Shown here: positions 1-6,840 of the stretch, piece by piece
Position numbering within the stretch: position 1 is the first letter of the stretch
Layout of the letters: every line of letters starts with the position of its first letter
Assembly (NCBI GenBank): GCA_025964065.1
Contig: JAOPZO010000234.1
Coordinates: 1-14,145, forward strand
Source of the DNA: Solirubrobacterales bacterium
Lineage (GTDB): Bacteria > Actinomycetota > Thermoleophilia > Solirubrobacterales > Solirubrobacteraceae
Direction: 5' to 3'
Length of the DNA: 14,145 nucleotides
Notes under the pieces: generated by a model
The model's input: only the letters and a program-made list of their open reading frames with translations
Database searches by the model: none
Told to the model about the DNA's origin: nothing
Translations under genes and position numbers: made by a program

Positions 1-1
1 G

Positions 2-778
2 CCCGGGCCCATCGCGCTCATCGCGCTGCTCACCGTGCTCTACGTCCGGCGCTGGCGCGGCGTGCGCCGCGAGCCCGGGGCGCGCACCGCCGGCGCCGGG
101 CGCCTGGCGGCCTTCCTCGGCGCGATGCTCGTGCTGTTCGTCGCGCTGATCTCGCCGATCGACCGCCTCGGCGAGCAGGTCTTCGCGATGCACATGACCC
201 AGCACGTCCTGATCCTCGACGTGGTCCCGATCCTCGCGATGCTCGCGCTGACGAAGACGCTGCTGCGCCCCGTCACGCGCCGGGTGCAGGTGCTCGAGCG
301 GAAGGCCGGGTTCCTCGCGCACCCCGCGTTCGCGGTCGTGCTCTACGTCGCGACGATGGCCTTCTGGCACATCCCGGCGATGTACGACCTCGCGCTCGAG
401 AACTCGACGGTCCACGTCCTCGAGCACATCACCTTCCTCAACGCGGGCCTCCTGTACTGGTGGCACCTGCTCTCCCCCATCCGCGGTCGCATCTCCATCG
501 GACCCTTCGGGCCCGTGGTCTACATGCTCGTGACGAAGCTCTTCGTCTCGTTCATCGGGATCGCGATCACCTTCGCCCCCGACGCGATCTACGACTTCTA
601 CGCGGACGGCCCGCGGGTCTGGGGCCTCACCGCGGGCACCGACCAGGCCGTCGCCGGGGCGATCATGGCCGTCGAGCAGTCCGTCGTGATGGGCGTCGCC
701 CTCGCCTACCTCTTCGTCCGGGCGCTCTCGGAGAGCGAGAAGGAGGACGAGCGTGCCGAGCGGTTCGGTCCCGCCTGA
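2..778 (+). CDS. CtaG-like cytochrome c oxidase assembly membrane protein (5' partial)
   Basis: Integral membrane protein of the caa3_CtaG family, a copper/assembly factor for aa3/caa3-type cytochrome c oxidase in the cytoplasmic membrane. The frame is open from the first bases of the window. The GTG at 35 lies inside a hydrophobic helix (PGPIALIALLTVLY), so the true start is most likely upstream and the gene is 5'-truncated here. Recognition rests on the family blocks MHMTQHVLILDVVP (188-229, with the paired His), AFWHIPAMYDLAL, VHVLEHITFLNAGLLYWW and the C-terminal GTDQAVAGAIMAVEQSV. Several hydrophobic segments of membrane-helix length are visible. The C-terminal tail is charged (SESEKEDERAERFGPA) and its coding sequence contains the ribosome-binding site of the next gene, which it overlaps by 26 nt. 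The family call is firm; the exact role in copper delivery is taken from family knowledge. Confidence 0.88.
   Translation, partial: PGPIALIALLTVLYVRRWRGVRREPGARTAGAGRLAAFLGAMLVLFVALISPIDRLGEQVFAMHMTQHVLILDVVPILAMLALTKTLLRPVTRRVQVLERKAGFLAHPAFAVVLYVATMAFWHIPAMYDLALENSTVHVLEHITFLNAGLLYWWHLLSPIRGRISIGPFGPVVYMLVTKLFVSFIGIAITFAPDAIYDFYADGPRVWGLTAGTDQAVAGAIMAVEQSVVMGVALAYLFVRALSESEKEDERAERFGPA
741..746 (+). promoter_or_regulatory. Ribosome-binding site for the patatin-like gene
   Basis: AGGAGG, a perfect Shine-Dalgarno core, lies 6 nt before the GTG at 753, inside the end of the ctaG-like gene. It decides the start of the downstream gene and implies translational coupling. Confidence 0.8.
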
Positions 779-1625
779 GCGGCACGGGGTCGCCTTCGTG
801 CTCGGCGGCGGCGGCGGCCCGCTGGGTGCCCACGAGGTGGGGATGCTGCAGGCGCTCGCCGAGCGCCGCGTGGTCCCCGACCTCGTGCTCGGGACGTCGA
901 TCGGCGCGATCAACGGCGCGGCCTTCGCCGCGGACCCGACGTTCGCCGGGGTCGAGCGCCTCGTGGAGCTCTGGAGCGCCATCGACCGCAGCGCCGTCTT
1001 CGGCGGCTCGGCGCTCGGGCGCGTCGCGACGCTCGCGCGGTCCCGCACCCACCTGCACGACGGCACCGGGCTGCGGGCGCTGCTGGAGGAGACGCTGCCC
1101 GCCACGGCGATCGAGGACCTCGCGGTGCCGTTCCAGTGCGTGGCGGCGAGCATCGAGCACGCCCGCGAGCACTGGTTCACCCGGGGCCCCGTCGTCGACG
1201 CCGTGATGGCCTCCTCGGCGGTGCCGGGCATGCTGCCGCCCGTGGCCCTCGGCGGTGAGCACTTCGTGGACGGCGGGATCGTGAACTCCATCCCGGTCGG
1301 CAGGGCCGTCGCGCTCGGCGCACGGGTCGTCCACGTCCTGCACGTCGGGCGGCTCGACCGGCCGCTCGAGCCGCCGCGCTGGCCGTGGGAGGTCGCCCAG
1401 GTCGCCTTCGAGCTCGCGCGCCGCCACCGCTTCACCGGGGACCTCGCGGCGCTTCCGGCCGACGTGGAGCTCCACGTCCTGGCGACGGGGCAGACCGACC
1501 CGCCGCGCTTCAGCGACCTCTCGCAGTACCGTTACGCCGATACCCGCCGCGTCCGTGAGCGCATCGCGCGGGCGCGCGAGGCGTCGCTCGCGTACCTCGT
1601 CGAGGCGGGGGTCGGGGAGGGCTGA
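753..1625 (+). CDS. Patatin-like phospholipase (RssA/YchK-type)
   Basis: Cytoplasmic or membrane-associated serine lipase of the bacterial patatin family, 290 aa, expected to hydrolyse acyl esters of phospholipids or lysophospholipids through a Ser-Asp dyad. The glycine-rich oxyanion loop GGGGGPLGAHEVG is at about residues 18-30, the nucleophile elbow GTSIG at 47-51 (Ser49), and the DGG motif at 173-175 (Asp173). All three diagnostic elements are intact, so the enzyme should be active. The GTG start is chosen because AGGAGG stands 6 nt upstream and the glycine loop falls close to the N-terminus as usual. No signal peptide is seen. The gene overlaps the ctaG-like gene by 26 nt, and its TGA shares bases with the ATG of the acyltransferase that follows (TGATG), giving a coupled lipase-acyltransferase pair. 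Substrate is unknown. Confidence 0.9.
   Translation: MPSGSVPPERHGVAFVLGGGGGPLGAHEVGMLQALAERRVVPDLVLGTSIGAINGAAFAADPTFAGVERLVELWSAIDRSAVFGGSALGRVATLARSRTHLHDGTGLRALLEETLPATAIEDLAVPFQCVAASIEHAREHWFTRGPVVDAVMASSAVPGMLPPVALGGEHFVDGGIVNSIPVGRAVALGARVVHVLHVGRLDRPLEPPRWPWEVAQVAFELARRHRFTGDLAALPADVELHVLATGQTDPPRFSDLSQYRYADTRRVRERIARAREASLAYLVEAGVGEG
1615..1620 (+). promoter_or_regulatory. Ribosome-binding site for the PlsC-like gene
   Basis: GGGAGG four nt before the ATG at 1625, within the last codons of the patatin-like gene. It supports the TGATG-overlap start. Confidence 0.65.
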
Positions 1626-2629
1626 TGCGCCTCCCGCCCACGCTCGTGCGCCGGGTGCTCGTCGCCCCGCTCATACTCGCCGTCGACGCGGCGCTGCTGC
1701 TGGCCTCCCCGCTTCTCGCCCTGCTCGCCGCCCTGGCCGCGCCGCTCACGGGCGGGCGACGGTCCATTCGTGCGCTGGCGATCGGGCTCGCGTTCGCGGC
1801 GCGCCACCTGGCCTGCTCGTCGGCCTGCCTCGGCCTGTGGGTGCTGGCCGGGTTCGGGCGCCGGGAGGGTGCGCCCTGGTTCCAGCGAGCGCACTACGCC
1901 GTGCTGGGCTGGTTCGTCGACGGGCTCCTCGGCGCGATGCGCCGGGCCGCCCGGGTGCACGTGCGCGTCGTGGACTCCGAGCCCGCGCTCGCGGTGCTGG
2001 AGGGCCGGGAGCGCCCCGTCGTGGTGCTCAGCCGGCACGCGGGCGAGGGCGACTCGCTGCTCGTGCTGCACGAGCTGCTCTGCCGCCACGGCCGGCGGCC
2101 CCGCGTGGTGCTGCACGAGGCGCTGCGGCTCGACCCGCTCATCGACGTCCTCGGGCGCCGGCTGCCGAACCGCTTCGTGGACCCGCGTGGCGGCGACACC
2201 GAGGTGGAGATCGCCGCGATGGCACGTGGGCTCGGGCCGGACGGCGCCGTGCTGATCTTCCCCGAGGGCGGGAACTTCAGCGCCGAGCGGCGCGAGCGCG
2301 GGATCCACCGGCTGCTGCACGCGGGCCACCACGCGCAGGCCGGCTGGGCGCAGGACATGGAGCACGTCGTCGCGCCGCGGCCCGGCGGCGCGCTCGCCGC
2401 GCTGGAGGCCGCGCCGCAGGCCGATGTCGTCTTCGTCGGGCACGTCGGCGTGCCCGAGGGCCTCGGGGAGGCGTGGCGCCGGCTGCCCGACCGCCAGGAG
2501 GTGCTGCTGCGCTACTGGGTCGTCCCCGCCGCGGACGTCCCCGCCGACCGCGGGGACCGGATCGACTGGCTGTTCGAGCAGTGGCGGACGCTCGACGCCT
2601 GGGTCGGCGCCCAGGCGGCTCCGGCCTAG
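1625..2629 (+). CDS. PlsC-like 1-acylglycerol-3-phosphate acyltransferase family protein
   Basis: Membrane-anchored glycerolipid acyltransferase, 334 aa. The N-terminus carries hydrophobic stretches at about 11-40 and 50-76. The acyltransferase core then shows HX4D as RHAGEGDS (His138, Asp143) and the FPEG block IFPEGGNFS (212-219), which bind and position the acyl acceptor. The motif around HX4D departs from the usual NHxSxxD form, so this is a divergent member whose acceptor (lysophosphatidic acid, another lysophospholipid or a different lipid) cannot be named. It follows the patatin-like lipase with overlapping TGATG, suggesting coordinated deacylation and reacylation of membrane lipids. 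It ends head-on against the UDP-glucose pyrophosphorylase gene: both stop codons lie within a single CTAG at 2626-2629, so no room remains for a terminator between them. Confidence 0.8.
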   Translation: MRLPPTLVRRVLVAPLILAVDAALLLASPLLALLAALAAPLTGGRRSIRALAIGLAFAARHLACSSACLGLWVLAGFGRREGAPWFQRAHYAVLGWFVDGLLGAMRRAARVHVRVVDSEPALAVLEGRERPVVVLSRHAGEGDSLLVLHELLCRHGRRPRVVLHEALRLDPLIDVLGRRLPNRFVDPRGGDTEVEIAAMARGLGPDGAVLIFPEGGNFSAERRERGIHRLLHAGHHAQAGWAQDMEHVVAPRPGGALAALEAAPQADVVFVGHVGVPEGLGEAWRRLPDRQEVLLRYWVVPAADVPADRGDRIDWLFEQWRTLDAWVGAQAAPA

Positions 2630-4017
2630 CCCTCCAGCACGGTCCCGGCGGGCAACTCGAGGCGGCCCGGGCCCTCGTGCTCGACCGACGCGACGCCGCG
2701 CACGACGACCCCGGCGCCGAAGGCGACGTCGCCGCGCACCGTGAGGCGCTCGCAGGCCACGAGCGACGGCGGGCCGGCGGGCACGCGCTCCTCGAAGGCG
2801 TCGACGAGCTTGAAGTGCTCCGGGTCGAGGTCGACGACGGGCGGGCGACCGGCCCGCTCGGGCGCGAGCTCCACCCGGGCGTCCTGCGTGAGCACGAAGG
2901 CGTCGGAGCGCACGGCCAGGAGGTCGTTCGTCGTCTTCACGGGCGCGTAGCGGCGGCGCGGAACGCGGATCGCCTGCGCGCCGTCCCACACGTCGATGGC
3001 CGCGCCCATCGCGGTCTCGAGCTGGAGCACCGGCGTCGAGTCCGCGTCCTTCGGGTCGACGGTCTTGCGGTTGACGATGAGCGGCAGGTCGAGCGCGCCG
3101 CCCGCCGCCTCGAGCGCGGCCTCGAGCGCCTGCAGGTCGACCCACAGGTTGTTCGTGTTGAAGAAGCGGTGGCGCGTGACGTCCTGGAAGTGCTCGAGGT
3201 CCTCCTCGTGCGCCTGCGCCAGCTCGCGCAGCACGAGCCCGCCGCCGCGGCGGCGGGCGAGGTGCCCGCCCTTGCGGTCGGCCGCCGAGCGGTCCGCGAC
3301 CTCCATGAGGAACGGCGCGCCCTCCCCCGCGAACCAGGCGAGGAGCTCCGGGTCGAGCACGGCGCCGAGGTTGTCCGCGTTCGAGACGAACGCGTAGCGG
3401 TAGCCCTTGCCGAGCAGCGCGGGGAGCATCCCCGAGCTCACGAGCGAGGCGTAGAGGTCGCCGTGGCCGGGCGGCGCCCACTCGAGCTCGGGAGCGGCGG
3501 GGTGCTCGGCCGGGTGGAGGTCCTCGGCACGGAGCTTGGGCACGCGGCCCTGGAGGAAGTCCTGCGGGACGTCCTGGTCGTCGAGCCCCGCGTGGGCCCC
3601 GAGCGCCTCGAGCGACGGCGCCTGCGTCGCGAAGGAGTGCATGAGCACGAGCGGGAGCCGCACACCCGTCGCCTCGCGCAGGTGCAGCACCTGGCGGGCG
3701 ATGACGTCGAGGAACGTGAGCCCCTCCTTCACCGGCAGGAGCGCCTTCGGCCCGCTGAGGCCCATGCTCGTCCCGAGCCCGCCGTTGAGCTTCACGACGA
3801 CGGCCTGCTCGAGCGCCGCGCGGACGGCCGCGGGGTCCTGCGCGCGGAGCGCCTCGGCGTCGGGCAGCTCGGTCACGGGCTCGAGCTCGGCCTCCCCGAG
3901 CAGCCCGGAGTCCCCGGCGACGACGCGGTCGACGGCGCGGGAGAACGCCCGGAGCGCGGGGTCCGGCGCTCCGGCGGCGCGGAGCTTCGTGACTGCGGGG
4001 TGCTCGGGCGTCGACAC
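2626..4017 (-). CDS. UTP--glucose-1-phosphate uridylyltransferase, eukaryote-like UGPase family
   Basis: Makes UDP-glucose from UTP and glucose-1-phosphate in the cytosol. The 463-aa protein belongs to the eukaryotic-type UGPase (UGP1/UDPGP) family rather than the bacterial GalU family. Visible motifs are the nucleotide-binding loop VKLNGGLGTSMGLSGPK (75-91, with Lys91), PPGHGDLY, FVSNADNLGA, RFFNTNNLWVDL and APVKTTNDLLAVRSD. The C-terminus ends in a short segment consistent with the beta-helical tail of the family. Translation begins at GTG (4015-4017); no Shine-Dalgarno precedes it, but a TAGGGT -10-like box lies 7 nt upstream, which fits leaderless expression. UDP-glucose would supply the UDP-glucose dehydrogenase encoded further right and glycosyltransferases generally. 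Its stop overlaps that of the convergent acyltransferase gene. The family is certain; preference for glucose-1-P is very likely. Confidence 0.92.
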   Translation of the reverse strand: MSTPEHPAVTKLRAAGAPDPALRAFSRAVDRVVAGDSGLLGEAELEPVTELPDAEALRAQDPAAVRAALEQAVVVKLNGGLGTSMGLSGPKALLPVKEGLTFLDVIARQVLHLREATGVRLPLVLMHSFATQAPSLEALGAHAGLDDQDVPQDFLQGRVPKLRAEDLHPAEHPAAPELEWAPPGHGDLYASLVSSGMLPALLGKGYRYAFVSNADNLGAVLDPELLAWFAGEGAPFLMEVADRSAADRKGGHLARRRGGGLVLRELAQAHEEDLEHFQDVTRHRFFNTNNLWVDLQALEAALEAAGGALDLPLIVNRKTVDPKDADSTPVLQLETAMGAAIDVWDGAQAIRVPRRRYAPVKTTNDLLAVRSDAFVLTQDARVELAPERAGRPPVVDLDPEHFKLVDAFEERVPAGPPSLVACERLTVRGDVAFGAGVVVRGVASVEHEGPGRLELPAGTVLEG

Positions 4018-4024
4018 GGCGCGG

Positions 4025-4030
4025 ACCCTA
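4025..4030 (-). promoter_or_regulatory. Candidate -10 element for leaderless UGPase mRNA
   Basis: On the minus strand TAGGGT sits 7 nt before the GTG at 4017, the spacing expected if transcription starts at or one base before the start codon. No good -35 hexamer is seen 16-19 bp upstream, as is common in high-GC actinobacteria. The 67-bp gap 4018-4084 holds nothing else recognisable. Confidence 0.4.
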
Positions 4031-4084
4031 CCCGCGACCGCGGCCCGCGGACCGTCGGCGGCCGCCCCGGCGCCCCGCTGCCGC

Positions 4085-5335
4085 TCAGCCCCAGCTGGAG
4101 CGGTACGCGAGCTGCTCGCCGCTCGGGCGGTCGATCTCGACCCCGAGCGACGCGAGCTTCAGGCGCGCGACCTCACGGTCGATCGCCTCGGGCACCGCGT
4201 GGACGCCGGGCCCGAGCGCCGGCCCGTGCGTGGCCGCGCGGACGAGGTGCTCCGCGGCGAGCGCCTGGTTCGCGAAGCTCATGTCCATGACCGCCGCCGG
4301 GTGCCCCTGGCCCGCCGCGAGGTTCACGACGCGACCCGAGGCCAGGAGGTTGAGCCGGCGGCCGTCGGCGAGGACGTGCTCCTCCACGAGCGGGAGCGCC
4401 TGGCGCCTCCCGCCCGTCGCCGCCTCGCGCAGTGCGGCGAGGTCGATCTCGACGTCGAAGTGGCCCGCGTTCGCGAGGACCGCCCCGTCCTGCATGACGG
4501 CGAAGTGCTCCGCGCCGAGGACGCTGCGGGAGCCCGTGACGGTGACGAAGACCTGGCCGCGGGCGGCGGCCGCGAGCGCGGGCATGACCTCGAAGCCCTC
4601 CATCCGGGCCTCGAGCGCGCGCATCGGGTCGATCTCGCACACGACGACCTGGGCGCCCGCGCCCTTCGCCCGCAACGCGACGCCCTTGCCGGTCCAGCCG
4701 TAGCCGAGGACGACGACGGTGCGCCCGGCGAGCAGGAGGTTCGTCGCGCGGAGGATGCCGTCCCACGTCGACTGCCCCGTGCCGTAGTGGTCGTTGAAGA
4801 GCCGCTCCGTGCGGGCCTCGTTCACCGCGACGACCGGGCAGCCGAGGCGGCCCTCGGCCTCGAGGGCGCGGAGGCGCAGCAGGCCGGTCGTCGTCTCCTC
4901 GGTCCCGCCCATCAGCCCGTCGACGACCTCGGCGCCGATCGCGTGCGCGACCCCGAGGAGGTCCGCGCCGTCGTCGAGCGTGACCTGCGGGCGGCCGGCG
5001 ACGAGCGTCGCGACGTGGGCGGCGTAGGCGTCCTCGTCCTCCCCGCGCGCGGCGAGGACCGTGACGCCCTCGTCGCGCCCGAGGGCGGCGACGACGTCGT
5101 CCTGGGTGGAGAGCGGGTTCGCGGCGCAGAGGCCGACCCGCGCGCCGCCCGCGACGAGCGCACGCACGAGGCACGCGGTCTCCGCGGTCACGTGCAGGCA
5201 GGCCGCGACGGAGATCCCGTCGAGCGGCCGGTCCCGGTCGAAGCGCGCCGCGAGCGAGCGCAGGACCGGCATCTGGGCGTCCGCCCAGGCGATGCGATCC
5301 GCGCCCGCCGCGGCGAGCTGAGAGGTGGTGCTCAT
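4085..5335 (-). CDS. Short (archaeal-type) S-adenosylhomocysteine hydrolase paralog with altered active site
   Basis: 416-aa member of the AdoHcy hydrolase family, short form lacking the insertion of about 40 residues found in most bacterial enzymes and ending in the archaeal manner (YRSSWG) without the DHYRY tail. The N-terminus (RIAWADAQMPVL), adenosine pocket LHVTAETA (His48, Thr50, Glu52), NPLSTQDD (74-80), LDDGADL (120-126), TEETTTGLLR (from 145) and NAD loop GYGWTGKG (211-218) are intact, as is GHFD (His292). However, the segment that in active enzymes reads ND-x-x-TK-x-x-FDN reads NEARTERLFNDHYG (172-185): the catalytic Lys is Glu177, and the Asp-Asn pair is Asn181-Asp182. Hydrolase activity is therefore doubtful; a regulatory or different-substrate role is possible. 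The ATG at 5335 is chosen because further upstream the frame runs into the neighbouring ahcY gene. No Shine-Dalgarno is visible. The gene follows ahcY by 47 bp, across a 31-nt inverted repeat. Confidence 0.88.
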   Translation of the reverse strand: MSTTSQLAAAGADRIAWADAQMPVLRSLAARFDRDRPLDGISVAACLHVTAETACLVRALVAGGARVGLCAANPLSTQDDVVAALGRDEGVTVLAARGEDEDAYAAHVATLVAGRPQVTLDDGADLLGVAHAIGAEVVDGLMGGTEETTTGLLRLRALEAEGRLGCPVVAVNEARTERLFNDHYGTGQSTWDGILRATNLLLAGRTVVVLGYGWTGKGVALRAKGAGAQVVVCEIDPMRALEARMEGFEVMPALAAAARGQVFVTVTGSRSVLGAEHFAVMQDGAVLANAGHFDVEIDLAALREAATGGRRQALPLVEEHVLADGRRLNLLASGRVVNLAAGQGHPAAVMDMSFANQALAAEHLVRAATHGPALGPGVHAVPEAIDREVARLKLASLGVEIDRPSGEQLAYRSSWG

Positions 5336-5344
5336 CGCCACGAA

Positions 5345-5375
5345 CGCATCGGAGGGGTCAGACCCCCCTGATGCG
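5345..5375 (-). promoter_or_regulatory. 31-nt inverted repeat between ahcY and the ahcY paralog
   Basis: Arms 5345-5359 and 5361-5375 are complementary at 13 of 15 positions around a single central base (5360). Read on the minus strand one of the two imperfect pairs is a G-U wobble and the other a mismatch. The inner core is GGGGTCAGACCCC (5354-5366). As RNA it would fold into a strong stem with a loop of about 5 nt. No U-tract follows, so it is not a classic intrinsic terminator. It ends 9 nt before the start codon of the paralog and could be an attenuating or translation-controlling hairpin, a processing or stability element, or a protein-binding dyad. Confidence 0.6.
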
Positions 5376-5382
5376 CCCAGTG

Positions 5383-6840
5383 CTAGTAGCGGTAGTGGTC
5401 GCTCTTGTACGGGCCCTCGACCGGGACGCCGATGTAGGCGGCCTGCTCGGGGGAGATCGGCGTGAGCTTCACGCCGAGCGCGTCGAGGTGCAGGCGCGCG
5501 ACCTTCTCGTCGAGGTGCTTCGGGAGGACGTAGACCTGCTTCTCGTAGTCCTCGGTCTTCCCGTACAGCTCGATCTGGGCGATCGTCTGGTTCGTGAACG
5601 ACGAGGACATGACGAACGACGGGTGACCCGTCGCGTTGCCGAGGTTCATCAGGCGGCCCTCGGAGAGCAGGATGATCGAACGGCCGCTCGTGAACTTCCA
5701 CTCGTCGACCTGCGGCTTGATGTTGATGCGCTGGATGCCCTCGGTGCGGGCGAGGCCGGCGACGTCGATCTCGTTGTCGAAGTGGCCGATGTTCGCGACG
5801 ACCGCGTTGTGCTTCATCTTCGCGAGGTCGTCGGCCATCAGGATGTCCTTGTTGCCCGTCGCCGTGATGAAGATGTCGGCGGTCTCGATGACCTCGTCGA
5901 GCGTCGTCACCTGGTAGCCCTCCATCGCGGCCTGGAGCGCGCAGATGGGGTCGATCTCGGTGATGATCACGCGCGCGCCCTGGCCCTTGAGGGAGGCGGC
6001 GCAGCCCTTGCCGACGTCGCCGAAGCCGAAGACGACGGCGACCTTGCCGGCGATCATGACGTCGACGGCGCGGTTCAGGCCGTCGATGAGCGAGTGGCGG
6101 CAGCCGTAGAGGTTGTCGAACTTCGACTTCGTGACCGAGTCGTTGACGTTGATGGCCGGGAACAGCAGCTTGCCGTCACGCGCCATCTCGTACAGGCGCA
6201 TGACGCCCGTGGTGGTCTCCTCGGTGACGCCCTTGATGCCCTGGGCGATCTGCGTCCAGCGGTTCGGGTCCTCCTGCAGGGATTCCGTGAGGAGCGTGAG
6301 GAAGACCTCGAACTCCTCCGAGCCGCCCGTGGACGGATCCGGCACGGAGCCGGCCGCCTCGAACTCGAGGCCCTTGTGGACGAGCATGGTGGAGTCGCCA
6401 CCGTCGTCGAGGATCATGTTCGGGCCGCCGGTCGGCGAGCCGGGCCACATGAGGGCCTGCTTCGTGCACCACCAGTACTCCTCGAGCGTCTCGCCCTTCC
6501 AGGCGTAGACCGGCACGCCCTGCGGATCCTCCGGCGTCCCGTTCGGGCCGACGGCGACCGCGGCGGCAGCGTGGTCCTGCGTCGAGAAGATGTTGCAGGA
6601 GACCCAGCGGACCTCGGCGCCGAGCGCGGTGAGCGTCTCGATCAGGACGGCGGTCTGGATCGTCATGTGCAGCGAGCCCATGATGCGGGCGCCCTTGAGG
6701 GGCTGGCTGGGGCCGAACTCCTCGCGGAGGGCCATGAGGCCCGGCATCTCGACCTCGGCGATCTCGATCTCCTTGCGGCCGAAGGCCGCCAGGGAGAGGT
6801 CGGCGACCTTGAAGTCCTGCGCAGGTGCGGTGGTGCTCAT
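5383..6840 (-). CDS. ahcY: Adenosylhomocysteinase (S-adenosyl-L-homocysteine hydrolase)
   Basis: Cytosolic NAD-dependent enzyme splitting S-adenosylhomocysteine into homocysteine and adenosine, relieving product inhibition of SAM-dependent methyltransferases. The 485-aa length matches the long bacterial form, including the insertion at about 160-197. Visible catalytic and binding elements: SLHMT (His58), CNIFSTQDHAAAA, ILDDGGDST (Asp146-Asp147), TEETTTG (Glu208), VNDSVTKSKFDN (Lys238, Asp242, Asn243), NAD loop GFGDVGKG (272-279), IGHFDNEID (His353) and the C-terminal YKSDHYRY that reaches into the neighbouring subunit's NAD site. All are intact. The ATG at 6840 is chosen over an upstream in-frame GTG because GGAG lies 5 nt before it; it also overlaps the stop of the MerR gene by 4 nt (ATGA), implying translational coupling to that regulator. 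A second, divergent family member follows downstream. Confidence 0.97.
   Translation of the reverse strand: MSTTAPAQDFKVADLSLAAFGRKEIEIAEVEMPGLMALREEFGPSQPLKGARIMGSLHMTIQTAVLIETLTALGAEVRWVSCNIFSTQDHAAAAVAVGPNGTPEDPQGVPVYAWKGETLEEYWWCTKQALMWPGSPTGGPNMILDDGGDSTMLVHKGLEFEAAGSVPDPSTGGSEEFEVFLTLLTESLQEDPNRWTQIAQGIKGVTEETTTGVMRLYEMARDGKLLFPAINVNDSVTKSKFDNLYGCRHSLIDGLNRAVDVMIAGKVAVVFGFGDVGKGCAASLKGQGARVIITEIDPICALQAAMEGYQVTTLDEVIETADIFITATGNKDILMADDLAKMKHNAVVANIGHFDNEIDVAGLARTEGIQRINIKPQVDEWKFTSGRSIILLSEGRLMNLGNATGHPSFVMSSSFTNQTIAQIELYGKTEDYEKQVYVLPKHLDEKVARLHLDALGVKLTPISPEQAAYIGVPVEGPYKSDHYRY

Noticed and set aside
1532..3481. Long - strand frame across the patatin, PlsC and UGPase genes
   Set aside because: Shadow frame: antisense to two real genes and out of frame with UGPase, with no domain signal.
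1555..4290. A 911-codon + strand frame across PlsC and UGPase
   Set aside because: Arg-rich shadow of real genes in other frames.
5336..5701. N-terminal extension of the ahcY paralog up to 5701
   Set aside because: It would overlap over 300 bp of ahcY, and its Arg-rich translation has no match to the family. The family N-terminus begins just after the ATG at 5335.
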